The position numbers and the translations under genes were made by a program. A stretch of DNA of 64,000 bases, taken from Amycolatopsis oliviviridis. GTDB lineage: Bacteria; Actinomycetota; Actinomycetes; Mycobacteriales; Pseudonocardiaceae. The notes under the pieces were generated by a model that saw only the letters and a program-made list of their open reading frames with translations, did no database searches and was not told the DNA's origin. Shown piece by piece: positions 51,706 through 60,412 of the stretch (the stretch's first letter is position 1; every line of letters begins with the position of its first letter). The DNA is taken from positions 248,001 through 312,000 of the forward strand of contig NZ_BNAY01000010.1 of assembly GCF_014654365.1 (NCBI RefSeq), read 5' to 3'.

Positions 51706-52613
51706 CGGTGGCTCCCTTCCCCTGTCGCAACGGTGAATTCGGCGGTGCGGACCTTGCCCTCGTGCTGGAAGTCCAGGAACAGCCGGTAGGTGCTCGCCGT
51801 CGGGACCTCGGCGAAGAAGGTGACCGTGGGACCTGCCGCGGTCCGGCCGTCACCGGGTTCGCCGTCCGGGTGGACGTGCAGGTACGCGAGGTCACCACCG
51901 CGCAGCGCGACCAGATGTCCGTAGGCCCCCAGGTACGGCTGGAGGTCGGTGACCTCGCGACCGTTCTTGGTGACGGTGAGCGTCACCTTCGACGACGTGC
52001 CCGGCGCGAGTTCGCCGTCGAGGTGGACCTGGTAACCGTCGACCTCCGCGACATGCGAAGGCCGGTAGCCGGCCGGCCGGAAGTCGCCGCCGGCGAAGAG
52101 GTCGGCCCCCAGGGTCGTCGCCTCGCCGCCGCTGGGCTTGAAGTCGGCGAAGACGCGGTAGACCCCCGCGTCGCCGACGGTCAGCGGAACGGTCCAGGTG
52201 CCGTCCGCGCCGAGTTCGGGGTGGACGTGCTGGAAGCCCGCGGTGTCGCGGCGGACGACGATGAGGTGCATCCGCTTTTCGTGTTCGACGTCGTAGGCGG
52301 TCACCGGCGCGCCGTCGGCGCCGAGAATCCGGAAGGTGAAGGGGGCCGTCGTGCCGGGAGTGAGCATCGTGCTGGTGGGCGTGAGGGTGTAGCCGCCCCT
52401 GGTCGACGCGAGCCCGGCGGGTTCGTGGTCCTGCTTGCCGTGCGCTGCTTCCGCGACGGTGCCGCCGTGGGTGTCCGAGTGTCCGGTGTCCTCACCACCG
52501 GGCACGCCGGCGGCGCCGGGATGCGGACCGACAGCGGTGCCGGTCGCCCAGCCGCCACCGGCGACCAGGGCGAGAACCACACCGTAGGCGGAGAGCTTCG
52601 CTGCTGTGTTCAT
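51702..52613 (-). CDS. Exported protein of the copper operon (His/Met-containing, unknown function)
   Basis: 303 residues from ATG 52613. An N-terminal signal or anchor (residues 4-25) is followed by a His/Asp-rich stretch (GGEDTGHSDTHGG...HGKQDHEP), then beta-sandwich-like repeats with MHLIVV, FQHVHPELG and YLHVHPDGEP. The paired HVHP motifs suggest metal binding outside the membrane. Similar secreted proteins accompany actinobacterial copA-copZ operons. It sits between copZ and copA and overlaps copA. A role in periplasmic or wall copper binding is likely, but no enzyme activity is indicated. Confidence 0.8.
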
Positions 52614-52658
52614 CGTGCAAGTCCTTAGTGCGGGTGCCACCCGCGATCGTGGAGCCGC

Positions 52659-52865
52659 TCAGGCGGTCAGCTGGTATCCGGCTTCTTCGACGGCGGCGCG
52701 GATGTCCGCGGCCGCGGGTTCACGGGAACCGGTGACGGTCACCGCGCCGGTGGGCAGATCGACCCGGACGTCGGTGACGCCGTCGATCTTGGAGACCTCT
52801 TCGGTGACCGAGGTCGCGCAGTGGCCGCAGGTCATCCCGGTGACGGTGTAGGTGGTCTCGCTCAT
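52659..52865 (-). CDS. copZ: CopZ-like copper chaperone
   Basis: 68 residues, a single heavy-metal-associated domain with the Cu(I) site MTCGHC (Cys13, Cys16), as in CopZ/Atx1. It carries Cu(I) to the CopA ATPase and to copper-sensing regulators. First gene of copZ-exported protein-copA, directly behind the CsoR-type boxes. Confidence 0.95.
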   Translation of the reverse strand: MSETTYTVTGMTCGHCATSVTEEVSKIDGVTDVRVDLPTGAVTVTGSREPAAADIRAAVEEAGYQLTA

Positions 52866-52912
52866 CGTGGCTCTCCTCGCTGTCCAGGCGGCCGTGTGCC
52901 GCTCATGGACTC

Positions 52913-52968
52913 AACGTACATACCCTAGGGGGGTACTGCAAGAGTCTGACGGTACCCCAGAGGGGTAT
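52913..52968 (-). promoter_or_regulatory. Copper promoter with CsoR-type operators
   Basis: Minus-strand promoter TTGCAG (52936-52941)-17 bases-TACGTT (52913-52918). The spacer is exactly filled by ATACCCTAGGGGGGTAC (52920-52936), a CsoR-like pseudo-palindrome; a second, GTACCCCAGAGGGGTAT, lies at 52952-52968. CsoR boxes of actinobacteria have this ATACCCC-GGGGTAT form. Binding of copper-free CsoR would occlude the promoter; the csoR gene is not in this window. Confidence 0.8.
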
Positions 52969-52984
52969 CGGAGAGCGACGCTCG

Positions 52985-54361
52985 TCACATACCCCTGAGG
53001 GGTAGACGGGCGATCAGCCGCGCACCTGGGTCGCCATCCGCCACTCGCAGGGATCCGCCGTGCCGGACGGCGATGTCCCGCGCGAGCGTGAGGCCGAGCC
53101 CGGTCCCTCCCGCGTCCCGCGCGCGGGCGTCGTCCAGCCGCGCGAAGCGGTCGAAGACGCGCTCGCGGTCGGCGACAGGAATGCCGGGACCGTCGTCGAT
53201 CACTTCGAGGACCGCCTCCCCCGCCTCACGCCGGAGCCGCACGGTGACCGACGAGCTCGCGTGCCGCACCGCGTTGTCGAGCAGGTTCCGCAGCAGGCGT
53301 TCCAGCTGGACGGGTTCACCGGACACCGGCACCGGACCGTCCACATCGGACACGACGGCGGGTCCGGGTTCGAGCGCGCGTTCGGCGACCTGCTCCCCCA
53401 CGACGTCGGCGAGGTCGACGACGCCGTCCGGCGCGGGGACTTCGGCCGGGTCGACGGCCAGCTGGAGGAGATCCGCCGTGATGCGTTGCAGCCGCTGGAC
53501 GTCGAGCAGCGACTGCCGGGCGACGGCGGGCCAATCCGCGCGATCGGCGTGGGTGAGCGCCACCTCCAGCCCGGTGCGGAGGTTCGCGAGCGGGCTGCGC
53601 AGTTCGTGACTGGCGTCGGCGACGAACCGTTCCTGCTGGTCATAGGCTTGCTGAAGCCTGTCGAGGGTCGCGTTCGTGGTGGTGGCGAGCCGCGCGACCT
53701 CGTCCCGGGACGGGGGCACCGGGACCCGGCGGTCGAGCCTGCTCCCACTGACCTCGGCCAGCTCGCGGCGGATCGCCTCCACCGGACGCAGTGCCCGCCC
53801 GGCGGCGAGCCAGGCGGCCAGCGCGGTGATCAGCACCGCGAGCGGGACGAAGAAGACCAGGGTGTCGTCGAAGGTGCCCAGCGTCTGAAGGGTGTCCCAC
53901 GGCAGGACGAACAGATAGACGGTGAGCCGCTGCCCGCCGCTGTCGATCACCTTGCCCACCACGGTGTATTCGCGGTATTCGCGCCACTGTGGATGGTCAC
54001 CGGGCCTCAGCGTGGCCTTGGTGGTGATCCCCCAGTCCGCGGTCGCCCCGGCGGGCGCGGGCGGCAACGGCGTCCACGCGGGATCCCAGCGGCGCAGGTT
54101 CTCACTGCTCGCCACCGGCCGCCCGGAGTCGTCGACCACTTCGAACAGGGCGTCACCGGCGGGCGGCACCGGCTGCCCGATCCGGTAGCTGTCGGCCAGC
54201 CGGGCCAGCTCGGCACGCGTCGCGTTGACAGCGCTGTTCGACAGTCGCGAGCTCAGCAGCTCGCGAGTGCCCAGCCAGCCGAGGGTGAACACGACCGCAC
54301 AGAGCAGTGCCGCCGAGAGCGCGGTGCTCCGCCGCACCGACGAGGGCCACCAACCGGTCAT
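52985..54361 (-). CDS. Two-component sensor histidine kinase
   Basis: 458 residues from ATG 54361, overlapping the regulator stop (ATGA). Two transmembrane helices (about 12-32 and 158-180) flank an extracytoplasmic sensor (about 35-155). Then HAMP (about 182-235), the H-box ASHELRSPLANLRTGLE, N-box NLLDNAVRHAS, G1 DDGPGIP and G2 GGTGLGLTLARDIAVRHGG. It phosphorylates the OmpR-type regulator encoded before it. The overlap of its end with copper boxes means its 3' end and the copZ promoter are shared. Confidence 0.93.
   Translation of the reverse strand: MTGWWPSSVRRSTALSAALLCAVVFTLGWLGTRELLSSRLSNSAVNATRAELARLADSYRIGQPVPPAGDALFEVVDDSGRPVASSENLRRWDPAWTPLPPAPAGATADWGITTKATLRPGDHPQWREYREYTVVGKVIDSGGQRLTVYLFVLPWDTLQTLGTFDDTLVFFVPLAVLITALAAWLAAGRALRPVEAIRRELAEVSGSRLDRRVPVPPSRDEVARLATTTNATLDRLQQAYDQQERFVADASHELRSPLANLRTGLEVALTHADRADWPAVARQSLLDVQRLQRITADLLQLAVDPAEVPAPDGVVDLADVVGEQVAERALEPGPAVVSDVDGPVPVSGEPVQLERLLRNLLDNAVRHASSSVTVRLRREAGEAVLEVIDDGPGIPVADRERVFDRFARLDDARARDAGGTGLGLTLARDIAVRHGGSLRVADGDPGARLIARLPLRGM
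52989..53004. promoter_or_regulatory. Third CsoR-type box, inside the sensor-kinase gene end
   Basis: ATACCCCTGAGGGGTA is a near-perfect copper-box palindrome that encodes the last residues (LPLRGM) of the adjacent sensor kinase. It is 21 bases from box two. It may add cooperativity or extend CsoR binding; it could also be chance similarity in a coding sequence, though its closeness argues otherwise. Confidence 0.5.
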
Positions 54362-55029
54362 CCGGTCACCAGCCGGTAGCCGGCGCCGCGTACGGTCGCG
54401 ATGGTGTGCCGCCCGAACGGCGCGTCCAGTTTGCGGCGCAGCGCGCTCACATAGACCTCGACGATGTTCGGGTCGCCCCGGTAGGCCAGATCCCAGACCT
54501 GGTCGAGGATGTCGCGTTTCGTCACGAGCAGGCCGCCGTGCCGCAGCAGGCATTCGAGGACCGCGAACTCCTTGGTAGTCAGCGAAACCGGCGTCCCGGC
54601 GCGACGGCAGGTCCGCTTCGCCGGGTCCAGCACGAGATCGCCGAATTCCAGCACGCCCGCCGAGCCCGCGGCGCCGCGGCGGGTGAGGGCCCGCAGCCGG
54701 GCGGTGAGCACGACGTAGGAGAACGGCTTGCTCAGGTAGTCGTCGGCGCCGGTGTCGAGCGCCTCGGCTTCGTCGTACTCGCCGTTCTTCGCCGTCAGCA
54801 TGAGGATCGGCGTGGTCACCCCGCGTTCCCGCAGCGCCGCGCAGACGCGGTAGCCGTTGAGTTTCGGGAGCATGATGTCCAGCACGATCACCTGATACGG
54901 GTACAGCTGCGCGAGTTCGAGCCCTTCGAGACCGTCGTGGGCCAGGTCGACCGCGTAGCCGTCGGCCTCGAGTCCCCATTGGAGGGTCTCGGCCAACCGC
55001 ATTTCGTCTTCCACCACGAGCACGCGCAT
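54358..55029 (-). CDS. OmpR-family response regulator
   Basis: 223 residues. Receiver domain 1-115 with acidic pocket VEDE, phospho-acceptor Asp51 in IVLDIMLP, and Lys in SKPFSY. The C-terminal winged helix (about 125-222) contains TTKEFAVLECLL, SALRRKLD and the wing GAGYRLV. The TTCAGG direct repeats at 55073-55099, 45 to 70 bases upstream of its start and on the way to the divergent ABC operon, are its probable target. It and the kinase probably regulate that exporter. Confidence 0.94.
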   Translation of the reverse strand: MRVLVVEDEMRLAETLQWGLEADGYAVDLAHDGLEGLELAQLYPYQVIVLDIMLPKLNGYRVCAALRERGVTTPILMLTAKNGEYDEAEALDTGADDYLSKPFSYVVLTARLRALTRRGAAGSAGVLEFGDLVLDPAKRTCRRAGTPVSLTTKEFAVLECLLRHGGLLVTKRDILDQVWDLAYRGDPNIVEVYVSALRRKLDAPFGRHTIATVRGAGYRLVTG

Positions 55030-55072
55030 ACCCTGATCTTCGCAGATCGCCGCGGGTCTTCCTGAAGCGTTC

Positions 55073-55099
55073 TTCAGGTTGTTTCAGGATCCGTTCAGG
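55073..55099. promoter_or_regulatory. Phased TTCAGG direct repeats (response-regulator box)
   Basis: TTCAGG at 55073, 55083 and 55094, spaced 10 and 11 bases, and an inverted CCTGAA at 55061. One-turn spacing of tandem sites is typical of OmpR-type dimers binding one DNA face. Located between the divergent regulator and ABC genes. Confidence 0.65.
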
Positions 55100-55121
55100 T
55101 GCTTCCCGCCATGCTCGTGGC

Positions 55122-55859
55122 ATGAACACCATGGACGGTCCCGCCGCGGGCGCGATCGATGTCTCGAAGGTCTACGGCCGGGGCGACACGGCGGTCCGGG
55201 CGCTGGATCACGTGTCGCTGGACTTCCCGCGCGGCCGGTTCACCGCGATCATGGGTCCGTCGGGTTCGGGGAAATCGACCCTCATGCACTGTCTCGCCGG
55301 ACTGGACACCGTCGACAGTGGACGAGTCCACATCGGACGGACCGAGCTCACCGGTCTGTCCGACGCCGAGCTGACCAGGATTCGCCGCGACCGGGTCGGC
55401 TTCGTCTTCCAGTCGTTCAACCTCCTGCCGACGATGAACGCCGAGGAGAACATCCTGCTCGGGCTCCGCCTCGCGGGTCGCCGCCCGGATCCGGCGTGGT
55501 TCGAAACCGTCGTCGGCACCCTGGGCCTCCGGCAGCGCCTTAAGCACAAGCCGGGCGAGCTCTCCGGTGGCCAGCAGCAGCGGGTTGCGTGTGCCCGCGC
55601 ACTCGTCGGCAGGCCCGACGTCGTATTCGCCGACGAGCCCACCGGCAGCCTCGATTCGCGCTCCGGTGCCGAGGTGCTCGACTTCCTGCGCACGTCGGTC
55701 CGCGAACTCGGCCAGACGGTGGTGATGGTGACCCACGACCCGGTCGCGGCTTCGTACACCGATCACGGGGTGTTGCTGGCCGACGGCCGGATCGCGGCGC
55801 GGATCCCCCGGCCGACCGCCGACGCCGTGCTCGGCGCGCTCACCGGGCTGGGGGCGTGA
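55122..55859 (+). CDS. LolD/MacB-type ABC ATPase
   Basis: 245 residues. Walker A GPSGSGKST, Q-loop FQSFNLLPTMNAEEN, signature LSGGQQQR, Walker B VVFADEPTGSLDS and H-loop VMVTHD are all present. The LolD-type phrase FADEPTGSLDSRSGAEVL places it with MacB/LolCDE/BceA exporters. It energises the FtsX-type permease encoded immediately downstream (TGATG overlap). Confidence 0.95.
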   Translation: MNTMDGPAAGAIDVSKVYGRGDTAVRALDHVSLDFPRGRFTAIMGPSGSGKSTLMHCLAGLDTVDSGRVHIGRTELTGLSDAELTRIRRDRVGFVFQSFNLLPTMNAEENILLGLRLAGRRPDPAWFETVVGTLGLRQRLKHKPGELSGGQQQRVACARALVGRPDVVFADEPTGSLDSRSGAEVLDFLRTSVRELGQTVVMVTHDPVAASYTDHGVLLADGRIAARIPRPTADAVLGALTGLGA

Positions 55860-58279
55860 TGCTGCGCACCGTGCTCGCCGGGCTCAAGGCCCGGCCGCTG
55901 CGGCTGCTGCTGTCGGCCGTCGCCGTCACCCTCGGCGTGACCTTCGTGGCCGGTTCCTTCGTGCTCAGCGACGCCGTCGGCGCGGGACTGCGGGAAGCGG
56001 TCGCCTACGAGACGCGAGGGGTGGACGCGTCGATCGAGGCCAAACGAGGCGCCGACCTCGACGACACGACGCTGGAGAAGATCCGTCGGGTTCCGGGTGT
56101 CGCCGCCGCGGAGGGCCGGGCCACCGTCAGCGCGCCGATGCTCGGCCCCGACGGACGTCCGCGAGACGCCGCCGCGACCGCGTCGAGCACCGACGAGAAG
56201 CTGCGCCCGTACGACCTCGCGGAGGGCCGTTTCCCCACTGCCGCAGGGGAAATCGCACTGGAGCGAGACAGCGCCGAAGGCTTCGTGCTGGGCAAGCCCG
56301 TGACCGTGCTGGACGAAACCGGTGGCCGTCACACGCTGACGCTGGTCGGGACGTTCCACCGCCCCGCCGGTCTCGGTGGGACGAATCTGCTCGTATCGCG
56401 GGAAACGCTGCGGGAACTGAACCCGGCGGCGACGTTCGGCCGGATCGTCGTGCGGGCCACGCCCGGCGTCGGCCAGGCACAGCTCGTGACGGAGCTCAAG
56501 AAGACACCGGGAGTCTCGGTCGTCACGGGGAAAGAGGCCGCGGCGCGGCTGCTGCGGGAGACCGCGCCGGACGCGGCCGGTCTGGCGAAGTTCTTCACCG
56601 CTTTCGCCGTCCTCGCCATGGTGGTGGCCGCGATGGTGATCACCAACTCCTTCACCATCCTCGTGGCCCAGCGATCGCGCGAGCTCGCCTTGCTGCGCTG
56701 TGTCGGCGCCGGCAAACGACAGATCTTCGGCAGTGTGCTCGCCGAGGCGGCGGTGGTGGGCGCCGTCGCGTCCGCGGCCGGGCTGTTCGGCGGGCTGGGT
56801 GTCGCCGCCGCGCTGCAGGCCGTCACGGGTCAGGAGACCGTGTACCTCCCCTTGACCACCCGGACGGTGGTCGCCGCCCTGGCCATCGGGATCTTGGTGA
56901 CCGCGCTCGCGGCGGCCCTCCCGGCGTGGTCCGCGACCAGGGTCGCGCCGATCGAAGCACTCCGGACGCCCACCGAAGCCAAGCGCGCCGGACGGCTTCG
57001 CACCGTCGTCGCGCTGATCCTGCTCGCCGCGGGTATCGGTTCCGGCGCACTGGCACTTCAGTCCACCGTGGACGACGGCGCCGCTCTCGCCATGGCGGCG
57101 ATGGTCGCGCTGCTCGGCGCGACACTGGCCGCCGGACCGCTGGTGGCGGGCCCCGTCGTCCGGGCGCTCGGCGCGCTCGTGCCAGGACAGCCCGCCGATC
57201 TGGCCGCGCTCAACGCCGGCCGCAACCCCAAACGCACCGCCGCCAGCGCGGCCGCGCTCACCATCGGGCTCGCCGTCGTCGCGCTGGCGAGCACCGTGGC
57301 CGCGGGCGTCGAAGCGGGCCGGAGCCGGGGACTGGACGAACAGCTCGCCGCCGATTTCACCGTCTCTTCGGTGATCACGACACGACCACTCCCCGCCACC
57401 CTCGCGGACACCCTCGCGGCCGTGCCCGGCGTGACCGCCACCTCGGTCCGCCGCTCGTTCTCGGGCGACCTCGGCGAGTACGGCAAGTATCAGTTGACCG
57501 CCGTCAGCGGCGACCTGCTGCGCCCGGCGGTGCTCTCCGGTCGTCTCGGCAGGCTCGGTCCCGGTGAGATCGCCATCAGCAAGGAACTCGCGGACCAGAC
57601 CGGCCTTACCGTCGGCCGCGCCGTGCGCTCCCTGCGCGTGGTCGCGATCTACGACAACGTGGACGCGCCAGGGGTCGATCTGGGGTTCGCGCTGGTCGAT
57701 CTCGCGGAGCAGCGGTCGATCGCCCTGAACGACGAAAGCTACGACGGGAGCGTGCTCGTCAAGACCACCGATCCCGATCAGGCCCGGCCCGCTCTGGAAC
57801 AGGCGCTGTCCGGCACGCCGCTCGCGAAACTGAGCGGTTTCGACGAAATCAAGGAAGAAGCCGCCGCGCCGCTGCGGGACACGCTGAACCTCCTGTGGGC
57901 GCTGACCGCGCTGGCGGTGCTGATCGCTTTCGCCGGTATCGCGAACACGCTTTCGCTGTCGGTGCTGGAGCGGACGCGGGAATCGGCGCTGCTGCGCGCG
58001 CTCGGTCTCACCCGCGGCGGGCTCGGTGCCGCGCTGACGACGGAGTCGGTGTTCGTCGCGCTCCTCGGTACCGCCTGCGGGCTGCTGGTGGGGATCGCGT
58101 CCGCCTGGCTGATCACAGAGGTGGCCTCGGGCGGCGGTGAGCCGATCGTGTTCGCGCCGCCTTGGGGGCGGTTGGGAGTCCTGGTGGCGGCCGCCCTCGT
58201 CGCGGCTCCGCTGGCGGCCTGGTTCCCTGCCCGGCGATCTAGGCGGGTTTCGGTCACCGCAGGTTTGGCGGCCGACTGA
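55859..58279 (+). CDS. FtsX/MacB-type ABC permease
   Basis: 806 residues from ATG 55859. Four-plus-four transmembrane helices in two FtsX modules, each with an extracellular MacB-like domain (about 45-230 and 480-660). The loop ELALLRCVGAGKRQIFGSVLAEAAVVG in the middle and RESALLRALGLTRGGLGAAL near the C-terminus are typical coupling helices. BceB/VexE-like systems of this type remove lantibiotics or transmit force to the wall. A two-component system upstream and divergent suggests an inducible peptide-resistance or wall-stress module; target unknown. Confidence 0.93.
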   Translation: MLRTVLAGLKARPLRLLLSAVAVTLGVTFVAGSFVLSDAVGAGLREAVAYETRGVDASIEAKRGADLDDTTLEKIRRVPGVAAAEGRATVSAPMLGPDGRPRDAAATASSTDEKLRPYDLAEGRFPTAAGEIALERDSAEGFVLGKPVTVLDETGGRHTLTLVGTFHRPAGLGGTNLLVSRETLRELNPAATFGRIVVRATPGVGQAQLVTELKKTPGVSVVTGKEAAARLLRETAPDAAGLAKFFTAFAVLAMVVAAMVITNSFTILVAQRSRELALLRCVGAGKRQIFGSVLAEAAVVGAVASAAGLFGGLGVAAALQAVTGQETVYLPLTTRTVVAALAIGILVTALAAALPAWSATRVAPIEALRTPTEAKRAGRLRTVVALILLAAGIGSGALALQSTVDDGAALAMAAMVALLGATLAAGPLVAGPVVRALGALVPGQPADLAALNAGRNPKRTAASAAALTIGLAVVALASTVAAGVEAGRSRGLDEQLAADFTVSSVITTRPLPATLADTLAAVPGVTATSVRRSFSGDLGEYGKYQLTAVSGDLLRPAVLSGRLGRLGPGEIAISKELADQTGLTVGRAVRSLRVVAIYDNVDAPGVDLGFALVDLAEQRSIALNDESYDGSVLVKTTDPDQARPALEQALSGTPLAKLSGFDEIKEEAAAPLRDTLNLLWALTALAVLIAFAGIANTLSLSVLERTRESALLRALGLTRGGLGAALTTESVFVALLGTACGLLVGIASAWLITEVASGGGEPIVFAPPWGRLGVLVAAALVAAPLAAWFPARRSRRVSVTAGLAAD

Positions 58280-58301
58280 GAGGAGCGTCTGGGTCGGGGT
58301 G

Positions 58302-58347
58302 GTCGTGAGTGGCAAGTGGGGTTAGAACGACACTTACCACTCACGAC
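58302..58347. terminator. 17-bp inverted repeat at a convergent gene end
   Basis: GTCGTGAGTGGCAAGTG pairs with 58331-58347 (one mismatch, G-U capable) around a 12-base loop. It sits 22 bases past the permease stop and 4 bases before the stop of the convergent YhgE gene, so it serves both. Confidence 0.8.
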
Positions 58348-58351
58348 CCGC

Positions 58352-60412
58352 TCAAGCCAGGCGCAGTTCCCGTCCCGGCAGCGACCGCCGCCGATCGGTC
58401 ACCAGGATCATCGCCAGTGTCCCGATTCCCAGCCACACCACCAACTGCACGATCCCGGCCGTGAGCCCGTCGGTCCCCGTCAGCAGCGACCGCAAAGCGA
58501 CCAGGGCGCCGTTCGTCGGCAGGATCCCCAGCACGGTCCCGAAGAACCCCGGCACCGTCGAGACCAGCGAAGCGCCGACAGTCAGGACGAGGATCGCGAG
58601 GGCGGCGAAGCGGCCGGGACGTTTGAAGATCGCCACCAGCGCTTGGTTGACCACGGTGAACGTCCCGGCCGCGAGCACGAGCACCACCAGCAAGGTCATC
58701 GCCTTGCCGAAACTCAGCCCGAGGAACGCCCAGAACACGCCGGTCAGGATCAGCGCGGTCAGCACCGCGAGCGTCGCGCCCGGGACTGCCGCGGCGAGGA
58801 TGATCCGCCAGCTCGGTTCGCGGGTGGTGAGCACGCTCGGCGGCACCGCCTGGATCACCTGGTACGTCGCCAGCGCGCACACCCACAGTGCCAGCACGAG
58901 GATCAGCGCCACCGCGCCTTCGCCGAACGTGCCCGAACCCGCCGGGTCGGCGATCGCGGGGGTGGCGGCGACCTGCTTGAGGTGCTCGCGTTCGGCCTGG
59001 GTGTAGTCGGGCACCTTGCCCCGGCCGTCGTTCAAGCCCTTGGCCAGCTCCGAGGCGCCCGATTCGGCGCGCCGGCTGCCGTCGGCCGCGGCGCGGGCGC
59101 CGGTGGCGAGCTCGCCCGCGCCGGTGGACAGGGTGGTCGCGCCGCCCGCGAGCTGACCGGAGCCGTCGGCGAGCTGACGCGCGCCGGAATCGGCTTGTTC
59201 GACACCGGCGTCGAGTTTCCGCGCGCCCGCGGCGGCCGACCCGATGCCACCCGCCAGTTCCTTCGACTTGTCCGCGAGCTGTTTGTTCCCGTCGGCGACC
59301 TTTTGCGAGCCTGCCGAAAGGTCTTGCACCGCCTTCTTGGTCTGCACGACGGCGTCGCGGATTTCGGCGCGCTTGCCGTCGAGGACCGCGGCGTCGGCCG
59401 TGAGCTTCTCGGAAGCGGCTTTCAGATCGGCGCAGAACTGGGTGTCACCGGTGCATTTCCGCGCGAGTTCGGCGAACTTGCGCGCCGAATCGCCTGCCGT
59501 GGGCAGCGCGTCGATGATCCGGACGACCTTGTCCGCCAGCGGCGAGATCTTGTCGGCCAGCTGCTTGTTGCCGTTCGCGACCTGCTGCGCCCCGTCGGCC
59601 AGTTCCCGGGTCAGCCGGGGCAGCTGGGCGGTGTCCTTCTCGGCTTGGGTCAGCCCTGACGACAACTGGCCGGATCCGGTCGCGAGCTGCCCTGTCCCGC
59701 TCGCGAGCCTGCGAGCGCCTTCCGCCAGCTGTCCGGCCGCGCCGCTGAGTTTTCCCGCCCCACCGGCGAGTTCCCCGGCACCGGAGGCGAGTTTCCCGGT
59801 CCCGTCGGACAGTCCCCGCAGCCCGACGACGAGCTGATCGCCGCCGTCGGCCGCGGTCGCCAGCTGCTGGTGGATCGAGGAGAAACCGACGTACAGATTG
59901 TCCACATAGGTCTCGACGATCTGCCGGTTGAGCGCGGTGAGCGTCGCGTTCGCGACTTCACGGCTCGCCACCGGGTCGACGAGACCGGTGCGCTGCGACG
60001 TCTCGACGCGCATGATCGCCTGCTTCGCGTCGAGCGGCTTCCCCGACGTCGACGTGGCCTGGGCGGAGAAGTTCGGCGGGATGGTCACGACCGCCGAGTA
60101 CGTCCCGTCGGACATGCCCTCCTTCGCGTCCTCGGCGTCGGTGAGCACCCAGGTGTACGCGGAACCCTCGCCGTGCACGAGGTTTCCGGCCAGTTCACGG
60201 CCGAGCGGGATCAGCTGCCCGTTCACCGTGACCGGCTCGTCGGTGTTGACCACTGCGGCCTTGGCCGCGCCGTGGTTGTCCTCGGGCGAGAAGAACGCCC
60301 AGGCCAGCCCGAGCGCGACGATCACCGGGACGAGCACGATCCCGAGCCAGGTCTTCCAGGTCAGCGGGCCGAAAGCGGTAGCCCGGACGGAACCGGTGAA
60401 GAAGCGGGACAT
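58352..60412 (-). CDS. YhgE/Pip-type ABC-2-like membrane protein
   Basis: 686 residues from ATG 60412 (TGATG overlap with the MMPL gene). One N-terminal helix (about 20-42) and five C-terminal helices flank a 430-residue extracytoplasmic region dominated by helical repeats of the type QLADGSGQLAGGA, with a central CTGDTQFC pair of cysteines. This is the Pip/YhgE (phage infection protein) layout; these proteins are related to EsaA of type VII secretion and to ABC-2 permeases. With no separate ATPase gene it may use the ATPase-like domain fused to the MMPL protein next door. Confidence 0.9.
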   Translation of the reverse strand: MSRFFTGSVRATAFGPLTWKTWLGIVLVPVIVALGLAWAFFSPEDNHGAAKAAVVNTDEPVTVNGQLIPLGRELAGNLVHGEGSAYTWVLTDAEDAKEGMSDGTYSAVVTIPPNFSAQATSTSGKPLDAKQAIMRVETSQRTGLVDPVASREVANATLTALNRQIVETYVDNLYVGFSSIHQQLATAADGGDQLVVGLRGLSDGTGKLASGAGELAGGAGKLSGAAGQLAEGARRLASGTGQLATGSGQLSSGLTQAEKDTAQLPRLTRELADGAQQVANGNKQLADKISPLADKVVRIIDALPTAGDSARKFAELARKCTGDTQFCADLKAASEKLTADAAVLDGKRAEIRDAVVQTKKAVQDLSAGSQKVADGNKQLADKSKELAGGIGSAAAGARKLDAGVEQADSGARQLADGSGQLAGGATTLSTGAGELATGARAAADGSRRAESGASELAKGLNDGRGKVPDYTQAEREHLKQVAATPAIADPAGSGTFGEGAVALILVLALWVCALATYQVIQAVPPSVLTTREPSWRIILAAAVPGATLAVLTALILTGVFWAFLGLSFGKAMTLLVVLVLAAGTFTVVNQALVAIFKRPGRFAALAILVLTVGASLVSTVPGFFGTVLGILPTNGALVALRSLLTGTDGLTAGIVQLVVWLGIGTLAMILVTDRRRSLPGRELRLA

